Below are positions 1 to 10,679 of a DNA stretch of 64,000 nucleotides, piece after piece (position 1 is the stretch's first letter; every line of letters begins with the position of its first letter). The stretch is taken from assembly GCF_019703515.2 (NCBI RefSeq), contig NC_059351.1:19679501-19743500 (forward strand). The letters are read 5' to 3'. Origin of the DNA: Myxocyprinus asiaticus (Eukaryota > Chordata > Actinopteri > Cypriniformes > Catostomidae). The position numbers were made by a program, and so were the translations under genes. Under the pieces are notes generated by a model. The model was not told where the DNA came from. It was given only the letters and a program-made list of their open reading frames with translations, and searched no databases.

Positions 1-879
1 TTACCAAACCAATGGGGGATACTAACCTAAAATTCTAAACATATACATCTAAAACATCTGTAACATGTTGCTACCGCCCTGCTTACATTATTTTATGCCT
101 TTTAAGTTTATATGTATTAAACTTAAATCAATGTAAATACTCTGCATATTGAATTCAGATGTGTGTGGGTGCTCACAACAATTTTATGCAACAAAGAAGC
201 ATATGATGAGGTTAAACTATAAATTTTTACAGATATCTAATAAGAAGCACATAAATAATAAGTACATTCACAAATGGTTTTCACTTGTATAAAAACATTA
301 ATGCAACATACTGTATATTTAAAATACTCCAAAAATTGCTGTTTTTTTTTATTTATTTATTTATTTATTTTTTTTTGTGTATATGTCACATATATTTTCC
401 CAAATCATAATGGAATAATTCCCAAATATATTAACTTTAATTACATATGTTCATACATGGCCATATCAGATTTCTGTATGAGAAACACTACAGTGTATGG
501 TTTAATGAATACTTGAAGTAAAATAAAACCAAGAAAGCCAAACTACTTCCTACAATACCTACAGTATAACATTGCACAACATCTAATTTGAAAGATGAAT
601 CTATTATTGTATTATTAATTTTTCATGGCAAAGCAGTAAAAGATTGCGGACATGTCATGGAACTGGTTGTGAGCTGTTCTTCTCTGTAAGGTTAATTGCA
701 AGGTCGATTTGTTGCAGCACACATTGGCGCTTCAATAACCATGATGCATTCACCCGGTTCATTACACAGCAAATAAACAAACCTGATGTGGCGAGAGGTC
801 AGTGAGCTGCAGCAAAATGCTAATATTTTCCATTATTCATTATTGTATTAGACAGCTTCTTAAAATATGAAAACCCATA

Positions 880-882
<3 letters not shown>
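1..882. other. unassigned AT-rich DNA
   Basis: I see no gene, RNA or recognisable element. The longest open frame (274-516) runs through a T-rich tract and has a low-complexity translation. Confidence 0.6.

Positions 883-946
<64 letters not shown>
883..946. repeat. (TA)n microsatellite
   Basis: About 64 bp of uninterrupted TA dinucleotides, followed by a degenerate TATACA tail. Confidence 0.95.
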
Positions 947-949
<3 letters not shown>

Positions 950-1750
950 TTATATACATACAGTACTTCATATTTTTAAATGAATATTTTTTATATTTTG
1001 TTTTATAAAAACAGTCAATCAATAGTTAATTAATAGTTAAGCCATGGTGCTCAAATGGAAGACATGGCTTCGAATCAATGTTGTACTGTCTGTGATTAAA
1101 ATAATGTAATTTATCATTTGACAGAGAAATTCGGAGCTTGTTATAGAAGTGACGGAATCAAATGGAGGCTAACTGCAAAGACTAGGCCAAAACATAGTTA
1201 CATCAAAGATGTCTTTTGAGTTTTGTGTAGAAATAAGTGGTTAAAAACAAATTTCAAGGGTTGAATCCAGGCCGAGCGAAAATATATGACTGAAGGAATT
1301 TACCCATCTGTCACTTGATTGATTTGAGAACTGACAACCGGCACACAACTGCACACAGCGTGAAAACAGATGGAAACGACCCTCAGTACAGAGTTTCCCC
1401 TCCTACTTGCAGTGTCTGCGTTCACGGAAGGAGTTTACACGTCTGCATTTTTATAGAGTAACTGCTTGCGATGTAAAACATTTCAACCTACATACGTCTT
1501 AGATGATTAGACAGAAATGCTAACCGAATGCGGGCGGACGAATCACTCTGGAGATGTGTGCCACCACGGGGCGTTTAATTCAACCTGACGTGAACTGAAG
1601 CGTTCTCTCTTGGGTGAGGACATGAACGATGAGCATTTCCTAGCAGGGATTTTTTTGATTCATGGTTTCAAAGAGGTCCTTATGTCAGATGTAGATTTCT
1701 GAAATCCAAAAAATAGATATAGCTACCGCACTAACTGAAGAGCCACAGAG
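947..1750. other. unassigned DNA
   Basis: Nothing recognisable on either strand; all frames are short. Confidence 0.55.
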
Positions 1751-1980
1751 CAGGGAGTTTTGGGGCTCTCAAAAAAATTTAGATTTTTAATTATAGTTTT
1801 TATTGACATAAATAATGGCACATTTTTAGATTCAACATTATTTGTACTACAGACGTTTGTTTTTTTGGACAAGAAAACTAGCTTCATACCATGTGACCAA
1901 CATTTGGTTTTCAACCATTGAATTGCATAAAATTTTACAATTTTCGCATGAAGCCACATAGAAAGCCCCAAAACTCTGGG
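1751..1980. mobile_element. small inverted-repeat element (MITE-like)
   Basis: The left edge carries GGAGTTTTGGGGCTCT and the right edge carries AGAAAGCCCCAAAACTCTGG, an imperfect inverted repeat of about 19 bp around a 190-bp AT-rich core. I could not find a convincing target-site duplication, so the superfamily is open. The minus-strand frame at 1723-1971 runs through the repeat and is not taken as a gene. Confidence 0.45.
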
Positions 1981-3018
1981 ATTTAACCATATAGGGCCTT
2001 AAAAATGAAGATGCAAAAAGGAAACATTCTGAACCAGAATCTAAAAGATATCTTAAATACTTCTGGAGTTATAGGCACTCCAACTCCAAACTCCAATTTT
2101 TTGACACCATTAGCATATAATTAAACAAGGGGTGCTGAAGTCAACTGACTTCAGTGACATGCCTACCTATCTCTGTGCAAGAATAAAATAACGATGCTGC
2201 TACCTTTCAAAGGTTATTTTGTTGACCTGTAGTATTGCTTCAAAATCATTGAAGATAATTGTCATTATTTACTCCATTGTAAATATTGAACCTTGGATTT
2301 CATAATCTGGCTTTCATCATAATTTATGTTTATATACTTCTTCTTCAGAAAAAATGTCAGAAGCTTTTTAAATTTGACATGGAATAACCCCTTAGTGTTT
2401 TATTTACTTTAAAGGTCAATAAACTTAAAATGAACTGCAGTTATTCACAATTCTGTAGCATGCCAGATATTTTTCAAAGCAGCAATGGTTTTTCAACTGA
2501 TTTAATTTCCAATCAGATCAAAGTGGCGCTAATGAAGTGGTGTTTTTACAAAAAGACACCAAAGGAAACACCCAAGAGATTCTGTTTCAAAAAGAATGAC
2601 TTCCTCCTCCTCACCTCTAAACATTTCTAATAATACTAACCCTTGTGAGATTTACGATGGGGAACACTGATCAAAGACCATCATTAGCTCAAAAACAAAG
2701 CCAAACAAGCCAAACTGCTGAATCTGCAATGTTAAGAAGGACCCAAGATACAAAGTCCAGTGGGAAAGTATCATTAACTTTCTTTTAAATCGAAACAGGG
2801 TCATTTCCTGTGATCATGCTTTGTGAAATGTGCATTCTGTGTATAGAATAATGATGTGACTTTTTCATACTTCATAAAGTTTAAAGAGCACCTGTTATGG
2901 TTTTTCAAATATTACCTTTCATATAGTGTGTTATATAGCTGTTTGTGAATGTAAAAAAGTCTGCAAAGTTTCAAAAATCAAAGTGCACAACAAATGTCTT
3001 ATTTAAATGTCTAAAAGT
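1981..3018. other. unassigned DNA, possibly a dispersed repeat at 2885-3018
   Basis: There is no gene. From about 2885 the sequence resembles a MITE-like repeat I associate with fish genomes, but no second copy in this window supports that. Confidence 0.4.
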
Positions 3019-3055
3019 TATTTTTCGATTAACAAGTTTTATTGTTTCACATATA
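3019..3055 (-). repeat. probable 3' end of the L1-like LINE, cut off by the Tc1
   Basis: Read on the minus strand this is GAAACAATAAAACTTGTTAA followed by an A-rich stretch, the kind of AATAAA-containing end seen in LINEs. With the Tc1 removed it becomes continuous with the minus-strand LINE at 4643-6050. The link is inferred from position and orientation. Confidence 0.4.
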
Positions 3056-4641
3056 CAGGTGCATCTCAATAAATTAGAATGTCGTGGAAAAGTTCATTTA
3101 TTTCAGTAATTCAACTCAAATTGTGAAACTTGTGTATTAAATAAATTCAGTGCACACAGACTGAAGTAGTTTAAGTCTTTGGTTCTTTTAATTGTGATGA
3201 TTTTGGCTCACATTTAACAAAAACCCACCAATTCACTATCTCAAAAAATTAGAATATGGTGACATGCCAATCAGCTAATCAACTCAAAACACCTGCAAAG
3301 GTTTCATGAGCCTTCAAAATGGTCTCTCAGTTTGGTTCACTAGGCTACACAATCATGGGGAAGACTGCTGATCTGACAGTTGTCCAGAAGACAATCATTG
3401 ACACCCTTCACAAGGAGGGTAAGCCACAAACATTCATTGCCAAAGAAGCTGGCTGTTCACAGAGTGCTGTATCCAAGCATGTTAACAGAACGTTGAGTGG
3501 AAGGACAAAGTGTGGAAGAAAAAGATGCACAACCAACCAAGAGAACCGCAGCCTTATGAGAATTGTCAAGCAAAATCGATTCAAGAATTTGGGTGAACTT
3601 CACAAGGAATGGACTGAGGCTGGGGTCAAGGCATCAAGAGCCACCACACACAGACGTGTCAAGAAATTTGGCTACAGTTGTTGTATTCCTCTTGTTAAGC
3701 CACTTCTGAACCACGGACAACGTCAGAGGCGTCCTACCTGGGCTAAGGAGAAGAAGAACTGGACTGTTGCCCAGTGGTCCAAAGTCCTCTTTTCAGATGA
3801 GAGCAAGTTTTGTATTTCATTTGGAAACCAAGGTCCTAGAGTCTGGAGGAAGGGTGGAGAAGCTCATAGCCCAAGTTGCTTGATGTCCAGAGTTAAGTTT
3901 CCACAGTCTGTTATGATTTAGGATGCAATGTCATCTGCTGGTGTTGGTCCATTGTGTTTTTTGAAAACCAAAGTCACTGCACCCGTTTACCAAGAAATTT
4001 TGGAGCACTTCATGCTTCCTTCTGCTGACCAGCTTTTTAAAGATGCTGATTTCATTTTCCAGCAGGATTTGGCACCTGCCCACACTGCCAAAAGCACCAA
4101 AAGTTGGTTAAATGACCATGGTGTTGGTGTGCTTGACTGGCCAGCAAACTCACCAGACCTGAACCCCATAGAGAATCTATGGGGTATTGTCAAGAGGAAA
4201 ATGAGAAACAAGAGACCAAAAAATGCAGATGAGCTGAAGCCCACTGTCAAAGAAACCTGGACTTCCATACCATCTCAGCAGTGCCACAAACTGATCACCT
4301 CCATGCCACGCCGAATTGAGGCAGTAATTAAAGCAAAAGGAGCCCCTACCAAGTATTGAGTACATATACAGTAAATGAACATACTTTCCAGAAGGCCAAC
4401 AATTCACTAAACATTTTTTTTTTTTATTGGTCTAATGATGTATTGTAATTTTTTGAGATAGTGAATTGGTGGGTTTTTGTTAAATGTGAGCCAAAATCAT
4501 CACAATTAAAAGAACCAAAGACTTAAACTACTTCAGTCTGTGTGCATTGAATTTATTTAATACACGAGTTTCACAATTTGAGTTGAATTACTGAAATAAA
4601 TGAACTTTTCCACGACATTCTAATTTATTGAGATGCACCTG
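3056..4641 (+). mobile_element. Tc1/mariner transposon with about 210-bp TIRs
   Basis: The element is 1,586 bp and flanked by TA on both sides (3054-3055 and 4642-4643), the Tc1/mariner target duplication. The outer ends read CAGGTGCATCTCAATAAATT and its reverse complement, and the inverted repeats extend inward about 210 bp (to about 3265 and from about 4433) with few mismatches. A single transposase frame lies between them. It sits just beyond or inside the 3' end of a minus-strand LINE. The high identity of the two TIRs and the nearly open coding frame suggest a fairly recent insertion. Confidence 0.95.
3355..4359 (+). pseudogene. Tc1 transposase, DD34E, one in-frame stop
   Basis: The frame codes for about 334 residues, the usual Tc1 transposase length, and would cut and paste the element at TA sites. 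I chose the ATG at 3355 because MGKTADLTVVQ is a typical start for these proteins; the ATG at 3319 is upstream in the same frame. The N-terminal third is the paired-like helix-turn-helix DNA-binding region. The catalytic triad is visible: Asp at 3796-3798 (FSDES), Asp at 4066-4068 (QQDLAPAHT) and Glu at 4171-4173 (NPIENLW), with 34 residues between the last two. A TAG at 3919-3921 breaks the frame between the first and second Asp, and the same frame reopens at once and runs to 4359. No frameshift is seen. Confidence 0.93.
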
Positions 4642-4843
4642 TACTGTATGTAACTCATAAGACAAAACATATATTCATAGAATCAAACTTAACCCCAACT
4701 ATTACCCCTCCCAATCCCACCCTAACCCCAACAACATAACAGTGGTCCCAAATGACATAGACACACACATGCACAAAAAAAATAAATAAAAATAAAATAA
4801 AATTAAATTAAAAAAAATAAAGAGATAAACACAACAGCAATAA

Positions 4844-5320
4844 TCACACATCCACAAATGACAAATACCTGCCCCATTTCTCCACAAACACTTTATACCT
4901 CCCCGTTCCTCTGAATGTTACTTCCTCAAAGGCCGACACCCTTCCCATCTCCGAGCACCACTCCTGAAAAGAGGGCGCTCCAGCCAACCTCCAACCCCTC
5001 AAAATGATCTGCCTGGCGATCATGACACTGGTTAAGACCCAACACTTTATATGTCTACTTTCAATGTCAATGACTGCCCCATCACCCAAGATACAGAGTC
5101 TGGGGCAGAACGATACCTGAATGCCTAACACATTGCACACCAGACTCTGCACCTTTAACCAAAATTTTTGTATTTCAACACACCCCCAAAAGACATGGGT
5201 TATATCTCCGTCCTCTGATTGGCATCGCCAGCAGGTGGGTGTGTCTTTAAGACCAAGCCTATACAATTTAGAGGGGGTCCAATAGAACCGATGTAAAATC
5301 TTGAACTGTATAAGGCGCAC
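4844..5320 (-). pseudogene. L1-like ORF2 C-terminal domain (Cys/His region)
   Basis: This is the end of a non-LTR retrotransposon ORF2, downstream of the RT domain. The 158-codon open frame begins in RLIQFKILHRFYWTP, followed by a CWRCQ...HVFWGC Cys/His cluster typical of the zinc-finger-like region near the C-terminus of L1 and Tx1-type ORF2 proteins. The frame ends at a natural stop at 4844-4846. The upstream ATG at 5320 is not a real start; the protein continues in other frames toward 6040. Confidence 0.85.
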
Positions 5321-6040
5321 CCTTGCATCTCTAGATGCAGTTTTTATGTATTTTTTTTTTTTTAATCTTAGCCCATTCTCCCTCCTCCAATTCCAAGTTT
5401 AAATCTTTCTCCCATAATCTCTTGAGAGTGGTTGAGACTCCATCCCCCCAGACTCTGAATTAGCAGGGAGTAATACACTGATGCCTCATGACCTTTTCCA
5501 AAAGCAGAAATCACCTCTTCCAGAGTATCTGCTGCTTTAGGGGGGTGTATGCTATTCCCAAAAATAGTACAGAGCAAGTGGCATAGGTGAAGATACCTAA
5601 AAAACTGAGATCTGGGGATCCCAAAATATTGAACCAAATTTTCAAAGGATCTCATCACACCACTCTCATAACGATAATCGAGTGTATTAACCCCCCTCGC
5701 AATCCACTCTAACCACAAAAAAGGGGACTTATTAATGCATAGTTTGGGGTTTAGCCATAGGCTTGAAGCAACATTTAGATAAATATCTGAATTAAACATT
5801 CTGGACACTTTTGTCCATACTGAGTGCAAATGTGAAATAATGGGGTGTTATTTAACTTCTCTGGTTAGATTGACAGAAAGGCTTTGCAATGGCAAAATAG
5901 GGGCAAGAAATTCTGGTTCAATGCAGAACCAGGGAAGGGCTCTTTCAGGTGGAAGTGACCAATGAGCCAAATGTCTGAGACCAAATGCATAATCATTAAA
6001 ATAAAATCTTGGGTAGGCCTAGCCCACCTTTGTCAATCAG
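5321..6040 (-). pseudogene. L1-like ORF2 fragment upstream of the C-terminal domain
   Basis: The open frame at 5368-5829 on the minus strand (HSVWTKVSRMFNSD near its start) and a second frame between about 5830 and 6040 encode the ORF2 region between RT and the Cys/His domain. Comparison with the general L1 ORF2 layout, not with a specific entry, supports this. A poly-T run at about 5347-5363 separates this part from the next frame and is a likely slippage site. The RT catalytic motifs are not present; they would lie upstream of the truncation. Confidence 0.7.
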
Positions 6041-6050
6041 CCTATGCAGC

Positions 6051-6336
6051 TGTGGCAGCGGGGGCGTGGTCAAGCATCTCTCCGGAGAGAGAGAAAGCGG
6101 TAATGGCGCTTACAACTGAGCTAATTATGTCTAACACCTGTCTCTAATTTCAGTGAGCACGGGGAGAGCGGCATAAATAGAGCGACACAGCACTTAGTCG
6201 GGGAGAGAGACTGGACACGACAGAGCCGAGCCAGAGCAAGGATTGTTAGTAGTGAAAGTTTATTTGTGAAAGCAGTGTGTGAAAGTGTTTAGCTTAGTGC
6301 TTAGAAGGAAAACTGCTTCTCGCCTCATCTTTTACA
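6051..6336 (+). repeat. gypsy 5' LTR
   Basis: It starts TGTGGCAG and ends TTTTACA, so it has TG...CA termini. It is 286 bp. The first 80 bp match the start of the truncated 3' LTR at 10680 and the 5' end of the solo LTR at 42190. A TATA-like AGCGGCATAAATAGAGCG lies at about 6169-6186. Confidence 0.9.
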
Positions 6337-6337
6337 C

Positions 6338-6360
6338 TGGTGCCGAAACCCGGGATTGAA
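6338..6360 (+). promoter_or_regulatory. primer-binding site, complementary to tRNA-Phe
   Basis: One base after the LTR the sequence reads TGGTGCCGAAACCCGGGATT and continues GAA. It is complementary to the 3' end of vertebrate tRNA-Phe (acceptor strand, T stem and part of the T loop) with one mismatch over about 23 bases. The tRNA match is from my knowledge of tRNA-Phe, not from a search. Confidence 0.8.
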
Positions 6361-6373
6361 GTTTGGGTCAAAG

Positions 6374-7380
6374 ATGGATGGAGGTCGTCCTGTAGAGTCC
6401 TCCCAGTTGGCGGAGATCCTCCAAGCCCTCACCAGCCTACATCAGAGCCACCAACAGACGCTGCTTGAGCTCCGACAAGATCAAGACCGCCGGTTTGTCG
6501 AGCTCCTGCATGCTTAAGCCAAGGACCAGCAGGCGATCCGGAGCCTCCTCAGCCAGGAGGCATCCTCAGCCGCGACCCTGGACACTCCCACGCCGTTACC
6601 CCCACCAGCATTACAGAAAATGGGGGCGGCGGACGACCCTGAGGCCTTCCTGGATTTGTTTGAGTGGACCGCCGAGATCTGGGGCTGGCCACTCGGCCAA
6701 TGGGCCGACTGATCCCACTACTGTCCGGGGAAGCCCAGCTCGCGGCTCAACAACTGCCAGCGTCGAGCCTCCTGGCCTACGGAGATTTGAAAAGAGCCAT
6801 CTTGCAACGGGTTGGTCGCACTCCGGAGGAAAGTCGTCAACTCTTCCGGAGCTTGAAGTTGGAGAGCTCCGACCGCCCGTTTGCCTTTGCCCAGCAGCTC
6901 CGTGACGCCTGCCGAAGATGGCTGCTAGCGGGGGATCGCGACGTCCAGGGAATTATCGACCAGGTGGTACTGGAACAGTTCACAGATCGATTGCCAAAAG
7001 GGACGGCGGAGTGGGTCCAGTGCCACCGCCCAGCATCGTTGGAGGAAGCTATCCGACTTGCGGAGGACCACATGGCGGCGATCCCGAGGGCGGAAGAGCC
7101 CTCCTACATTTTCTCTCCTCCCTCTGTTTCTTCCCCCTCCCCTCTCTCCTCTCGTTCTGCTCTCTCTCCAGGTCCCGTTCCTGCCCCACGCAGACGAGGA
7201 GGACCTCAGCCCCTGAGACCAGTTCCCTGGGTGTGGGAGGTGACACCACCTTCCCCTACTCCAATGCCCCGCCGCTCTCCCCCTAAGGGGGGGGCGCCCG
7301 CCGACGCAAGTGCGGGAGTAGCGCCTGGGCCGGCCTGCTGGAGGTGCGGAGACCCGAGCCACTTCTGAGATCAGTGTCCT
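6374..7380 (+). pseudogene. gypsy gag with SCAN-like capsid region and CCHC knuckle
   Basis: Gag packages the RNA in the virus-like particle. The start is the ATG at 6374 (MDGGRPVESSQ), 14 bases after the primer site. A TAA at 6515-6517 breaks the first frame, and a frameshift near 6700 moves the rest to the frame open from 6664. From about 6787 to 7074 the protein reads like a SCAN domain (LKRAILQRVGRTPEESRQLF, then RDACRRWL). The SCAN fold is known to derive from the capsid of Gmr1-like elements. A proline/serine-rich linker follows, then a CX2CX4HX4C zinc knuckle (CWRCGDPSHF, closing Cys at about 7378-7380), inside which a TGA at 7366-7368 interrupts the frame. Protease follows in the same frame. 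Confidence 0.88.
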
Positions 7381-7383
7381 CTG

Positions 7384-8040
7384 ATGGAGCTGGGGACGGT
7401 GGTGCAGGTCTCTGACCTCCCACAGGCTGCCCCCGACCGGGCCGGAGCGTACCGGATACCGGTAAGTGTCAAGGGGGGTACTCACCAAGCGTTGGTGGAT
7501 ACCGGTTGTAATCAAACCACTATCCACCAACGCCTGGTTCAACCCGAGGCATTGGTCACAAGTAAAACGGTGAAGGTGAAATGTGTACACGGGGATATTC
7601 ACAAGTATCCGGTGGTGACCCTGACAATTACATTTCGGGGGAAAAAGCATAGAGTGGAGGCCACGGTTAGTTCCCGCCTCACCCATCCGCTGATTTTGGG
7701 GACTGATTGGCCTGATTTTAGAGTTTTATTAAAGGGAATTTGCACGGATGGGTCCTGTATGAAAATAGGGAGATGTGTGATGTGCGATGCTCTGGCAGGG
7801 GAGGCGGAGCCGGGGCCATCCTCGACAGCTCCACGTCATGATGATGAGAGAGGGGGAGAGGCTGCAGCCCCTCCCCTTCTCAGGGAATTCCCTGACGGGG
7901 ATTTCCCTTTGGAGCAGTCGCGAGACGAAACCCTCAAACACGCCTTTGACCAAGTGAGAGTCATCGATGGTCAACAACTCCAGCCTGACATCGCCCTTTC
8001 ATACCCCTATTTTGCAATTATAAATGAGCGGTTGTATTGA
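7384..8040 (+). pseudogene. gypsy aspartic protease and linker
   Basis: The frame continues from gag without a shift. The catalytic motif is LVDTGCNQTT with Asp-Thr-Gly at 7498-7506, and the flap and second hydrophobic region (HPLILGTDW) follow at about 7684. Retroelement proteases work as dimers to cut Gag-Pol. The last 80 residues are an acidic linker leading into integrase. A TGA at 8038-8040 ends the frame, and reading continues in the same frame after it, so this is a nonsense change, not a frame boundary. Confidence 0.88.
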
Positions 8041-9130
8041 GTGACACAGGACACTCGGACCAAAGAGGATACAACCCAACTTTTGATTCCAAGGAGCCGT
8101 CGGGAAATGGTATTCCAGGCGGCTCATTATAATCCCATGGTGGGTCACCTAGGAGAAAGGAAAACACTGAACCATCTAATAGCCCGTTTCTATTGGCCGG
8201 GCATTGGCGGCGATGTCCGCAGGTGGTGTGCGGCATTCCGCGAATGCCAGCTGGTTAACCCAACGGCCACCCCAAAAGCGCCATTGCGCCCTCTCCCTCT
8301 GATTGAGGTCCCCTTTGATAGAATTGGAATGGACCTCATCAGGCCATTAGAACGGTCAGCACGCGGACATCGCTTTGTATTGGTCCTAGTGGACTATGCA
8401 ACGTGATACCCGGAAGCAGTGCCTCTTCGCAACATCTCAGCACGCAGTGTTGCGGAGGCACTCTTCAAAATAATCTCCCGGGTGGGGATTCCGAAAGAAA
8501 TCCTCACCGATCAGGGCACAACATTTATGTCACGAACACTACGCGAACTGTACGAGTTGTTAAATATTAAATCGATTCGCACCAGTGTATACCATCCTCA
8601 AACGGATGGCTTGGTGGAACGATTTAATAAAACCCTCAAAAACATGATTCGTAAGTTCGTGCACAATGATTCTATAAATTGGGATAAATGGCTCGACCCC
8701 CTGTTATTTGCAGTACGAGAGGTCCCGCAAGCCTCCACTGGCTTCTCCCCATTCGAGCTGCTGTATGGGCGACGCCCACGTGCGTGCTTGATGTATTGCG
8801 AGAAGCCTGGGAGGAAGGACCTTCAAACAGTAAAAATGAAATTCAGTACGTTCTTGATCTTCGGGCAAAACTCCACACTTTGGGGCAACTAACACAGGAG
8901 AATTTGCTCCAAGCTCAAGAACGACAGCGCCGACTGTATGACAGGGGAACTCAGCTAAGGGATTTTGCACCGGGAGATAAAGTACTTGTATTGCTTCCCA
9001 CATCGAGCTCTAAATTACTCGCCAAGTGGCAAGGACCCTTTGAGGTCACACGACGAGTGGGAAATCTCGATTATGAGGTTAAACGAACTGATAGAGGGGA
9101 CCCTCGTCAAATATACCACCTCAGTCTCCT
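8041..9130 (+). pseudogene. gypsy integrase (H2C2 finger, DD35E, GPF domain)
   Basis: The integrase inserts the cDNA into host DNA. The N-terminal His/Cys finger spans about 8122-8260 (AAHYNPMVGHLGERK then CAAFRECQ); the third metal ligand position appears to be Phe instead of Cys. The catalytic residues are Asp 8332-8334 (GMDLI), Asp 8509-8511 (LTDQGT) and Glu 8617-8619 (LVERFN), with 35 residues between the last two. A TGA at 8404-8406 lies between the first two catalytic residues. A frameshift at about 8775-8800 moves the C-terminal part to another frame, where a GPY/F-type module (KWQGPFEVTRRVG) is visible at about 9025. The position before RT is the unusual feature. Confidence 0.9.
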
Positions 9131-9229
9131 GAAATTATGGAGGGAGGCGGTTCCCGTGACGTTGGCTATGGTAGTTCCCGAGAAGGCGGAGCTCGGACCG
9201 GAGGTGAGTTCAAAACATAAACAGTTCAC

Positions 9230-10636
9230 CCCAGTCATTTGCGGAGACCACCTCTCACCGAGCCAACTCGCGGAGGTTGCTAGGTTGCAACAGGAGTTTG
9301 CAGATGTGTTCTCCCCTCTACCGGGATGCACAAACCTCATCCATCACCACATCGAGACCGAGCCGGGGGTGGTGGTACGTAGCCGCCCCATCGATTACCC
9401 GAACACAAAAAGAAAATTGTTCGGGAAGAACTGGATGTGATGCTTGATATGGGGGTAATAGAAGAATCCCACAGTGATTGGTCCAGCCCAGTTGTTCTAA
9501 TGCCTAAGAGCGATGGGTCTGTGCGATTCTGTGTGGATTATAGGAAAGTCAACGCGGTGTCTAAATTTGATGCATATCCAATGCCTCGCGTTGATGAGTT
9601 GCTCGATCAGTTGGGCACTGCTCGTTTTTATTCGACATTAGATTTGATGAAGGGTTATTGGCAGATCCCCTTGACACCAATTTCCCGTGAGAAAACCGCC
9701 TTCTCCACACCGTTTGGATTACACCAATTTGTGACACTTCCGTTCGGTTTGTTTGGGGCCCTGGCTACGTTTCAGCGTCTCATGGACCGAATCCTCAGAC
9801 CGCATTCAGCTTACGCTGCTGCCTATTTAGATGACATCATCATTTATAGCAATGATTGGCAGCAGCATATGCAACATCTGAGGGCGGTTCTGAGATCGCT
9901 GCGCCGAGCGGGACTCACAGTGAACCCGAAGAAGTGCGCGATTGGACAGGTGGAGGTACAGTATCTGGGGTTCCACTTGGGTCACAGGCAGGTGCGTCCC
10001 CAAATTGACAAGACAGCGGCGATTGCGACCTGCCTGAGACCCAAGACCAAAAAGGGGGTGAGACAGTTCCTGGGGCTGGCTGGCTATTATAGAAGGTTCG
10101 TACCCAATTATTCGGACGTCACCAGCCCACTGACTGATCTCACTAAAAAGGGAGCTCCAGATCCGGTCCAGTGGACGGAGCAGTGTCAACAGGCGTTCAC
10201 GCAAGTTAAAGCTGCACTTTGCAGGGGGCCGCTTTTACATTCACCTGACTTCTCTCTCCCTTTTATTTTACAGACAGATGCTTCAGACAGGGGGCTGGGG
10301 GCCGTACTCTCGCAGGTGGTGGAGGGGGAGGAGCGCCCGGTGCTGTACATTAGCAGTAAGCTCTCGTTAAGGGAAACTAAGTACAGCACCGTGGAAAAGG
10401 AGTGTCTCGCTATCAAGTGGGCGGTCCTCACTCTCCGATACTATCTGCTGGGGCGGGCCTTCACCCTCTGCTCGGATCACGCCCCACTCCAGTGGCTCCA
10501 CCGCATGAAAGATACTAACGCCCGGATCACCCGTTGGTATCTGGCTCTTCAGCCGTTTAAGTTCAAGGTGGTCCACAGACCGGGGGCACAGATGGCTGTC
10601 GCCGACTTCCTTTCCAGGAATGGGGGGGAGTGGTAG
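9230..10636 (+). pseudogene. gypsy reverse transcriptase and RNase H
   Basis: RT copies the genomic RNA and RNase H removes it. The N-terminal RT lead-in (about 9253-9400) is in the integrase frame, and a one-base shift near 9390 leads into the 399-codon open frame at 9437-10636. Visible motifs are VRFCVDYRKVNAV (about 9520), the LPFGL block (about 9740) and the active site AYLDDIIIY with Tyr-Leu-Asp-Asp at 9824-9835. RNase H follows with LQTDASDRGLGA (about 10270), EKECLAIKWAV (about 10400) and CSDHAPLQWL (about 10472). The frame ends at TAG 10634-10636. This is the best-preserved part of the element. Confidence 0.93.
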
Positions 10637-10664
10637 GCAGGCCAGACGCCGCCCCGGCCTGAGT

Positions 10665-10676
10665 CGGGTGGTGGGG
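10665..10676 (+). promoter_or_regulatory. polypurine tract
   Basis: A G-rich stretch containing GGGTGGTGGGGA lies three bases before the 3' LTR, at the position where plus-strand priming is expected. Confidence 0.65.
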
Positions 10677-10679
10677 ATA

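Larger units (their letters stand above)
4643..6050 (-). mobile_element. 5'-truncated L1-like LINE, minus strand
   Basis: Only the last part of an L1-type ORF2 plus a short 3' UTR remains. Conceptual minus-strand translation gives LINE-like sequence from about 6040 down to 4844 in at least three frames. The 3' UTR (4843 to about 4650) is A-rich on the plus strand and probably continued to about 3019 before the Tc1 inserted. The upstream end stops where the gypsy 5' LTR begins at 6051, and I did not find LINE sequence beyond the gypsy element, so the LINE was probably already 5'-truncated. Confidence 0.8.

Noticed and set aside
2430..2630. Small plus-strand coding gene
   Set aside because: 66 codons, low similarity to anything I know and no supporting signals.
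6837..7686. Long minus-strand frames (up to 253 codons) across gag
   Set aside because: They are antisense shadows of the gypsy coding region, which has clear protein motifs on the plus strand.
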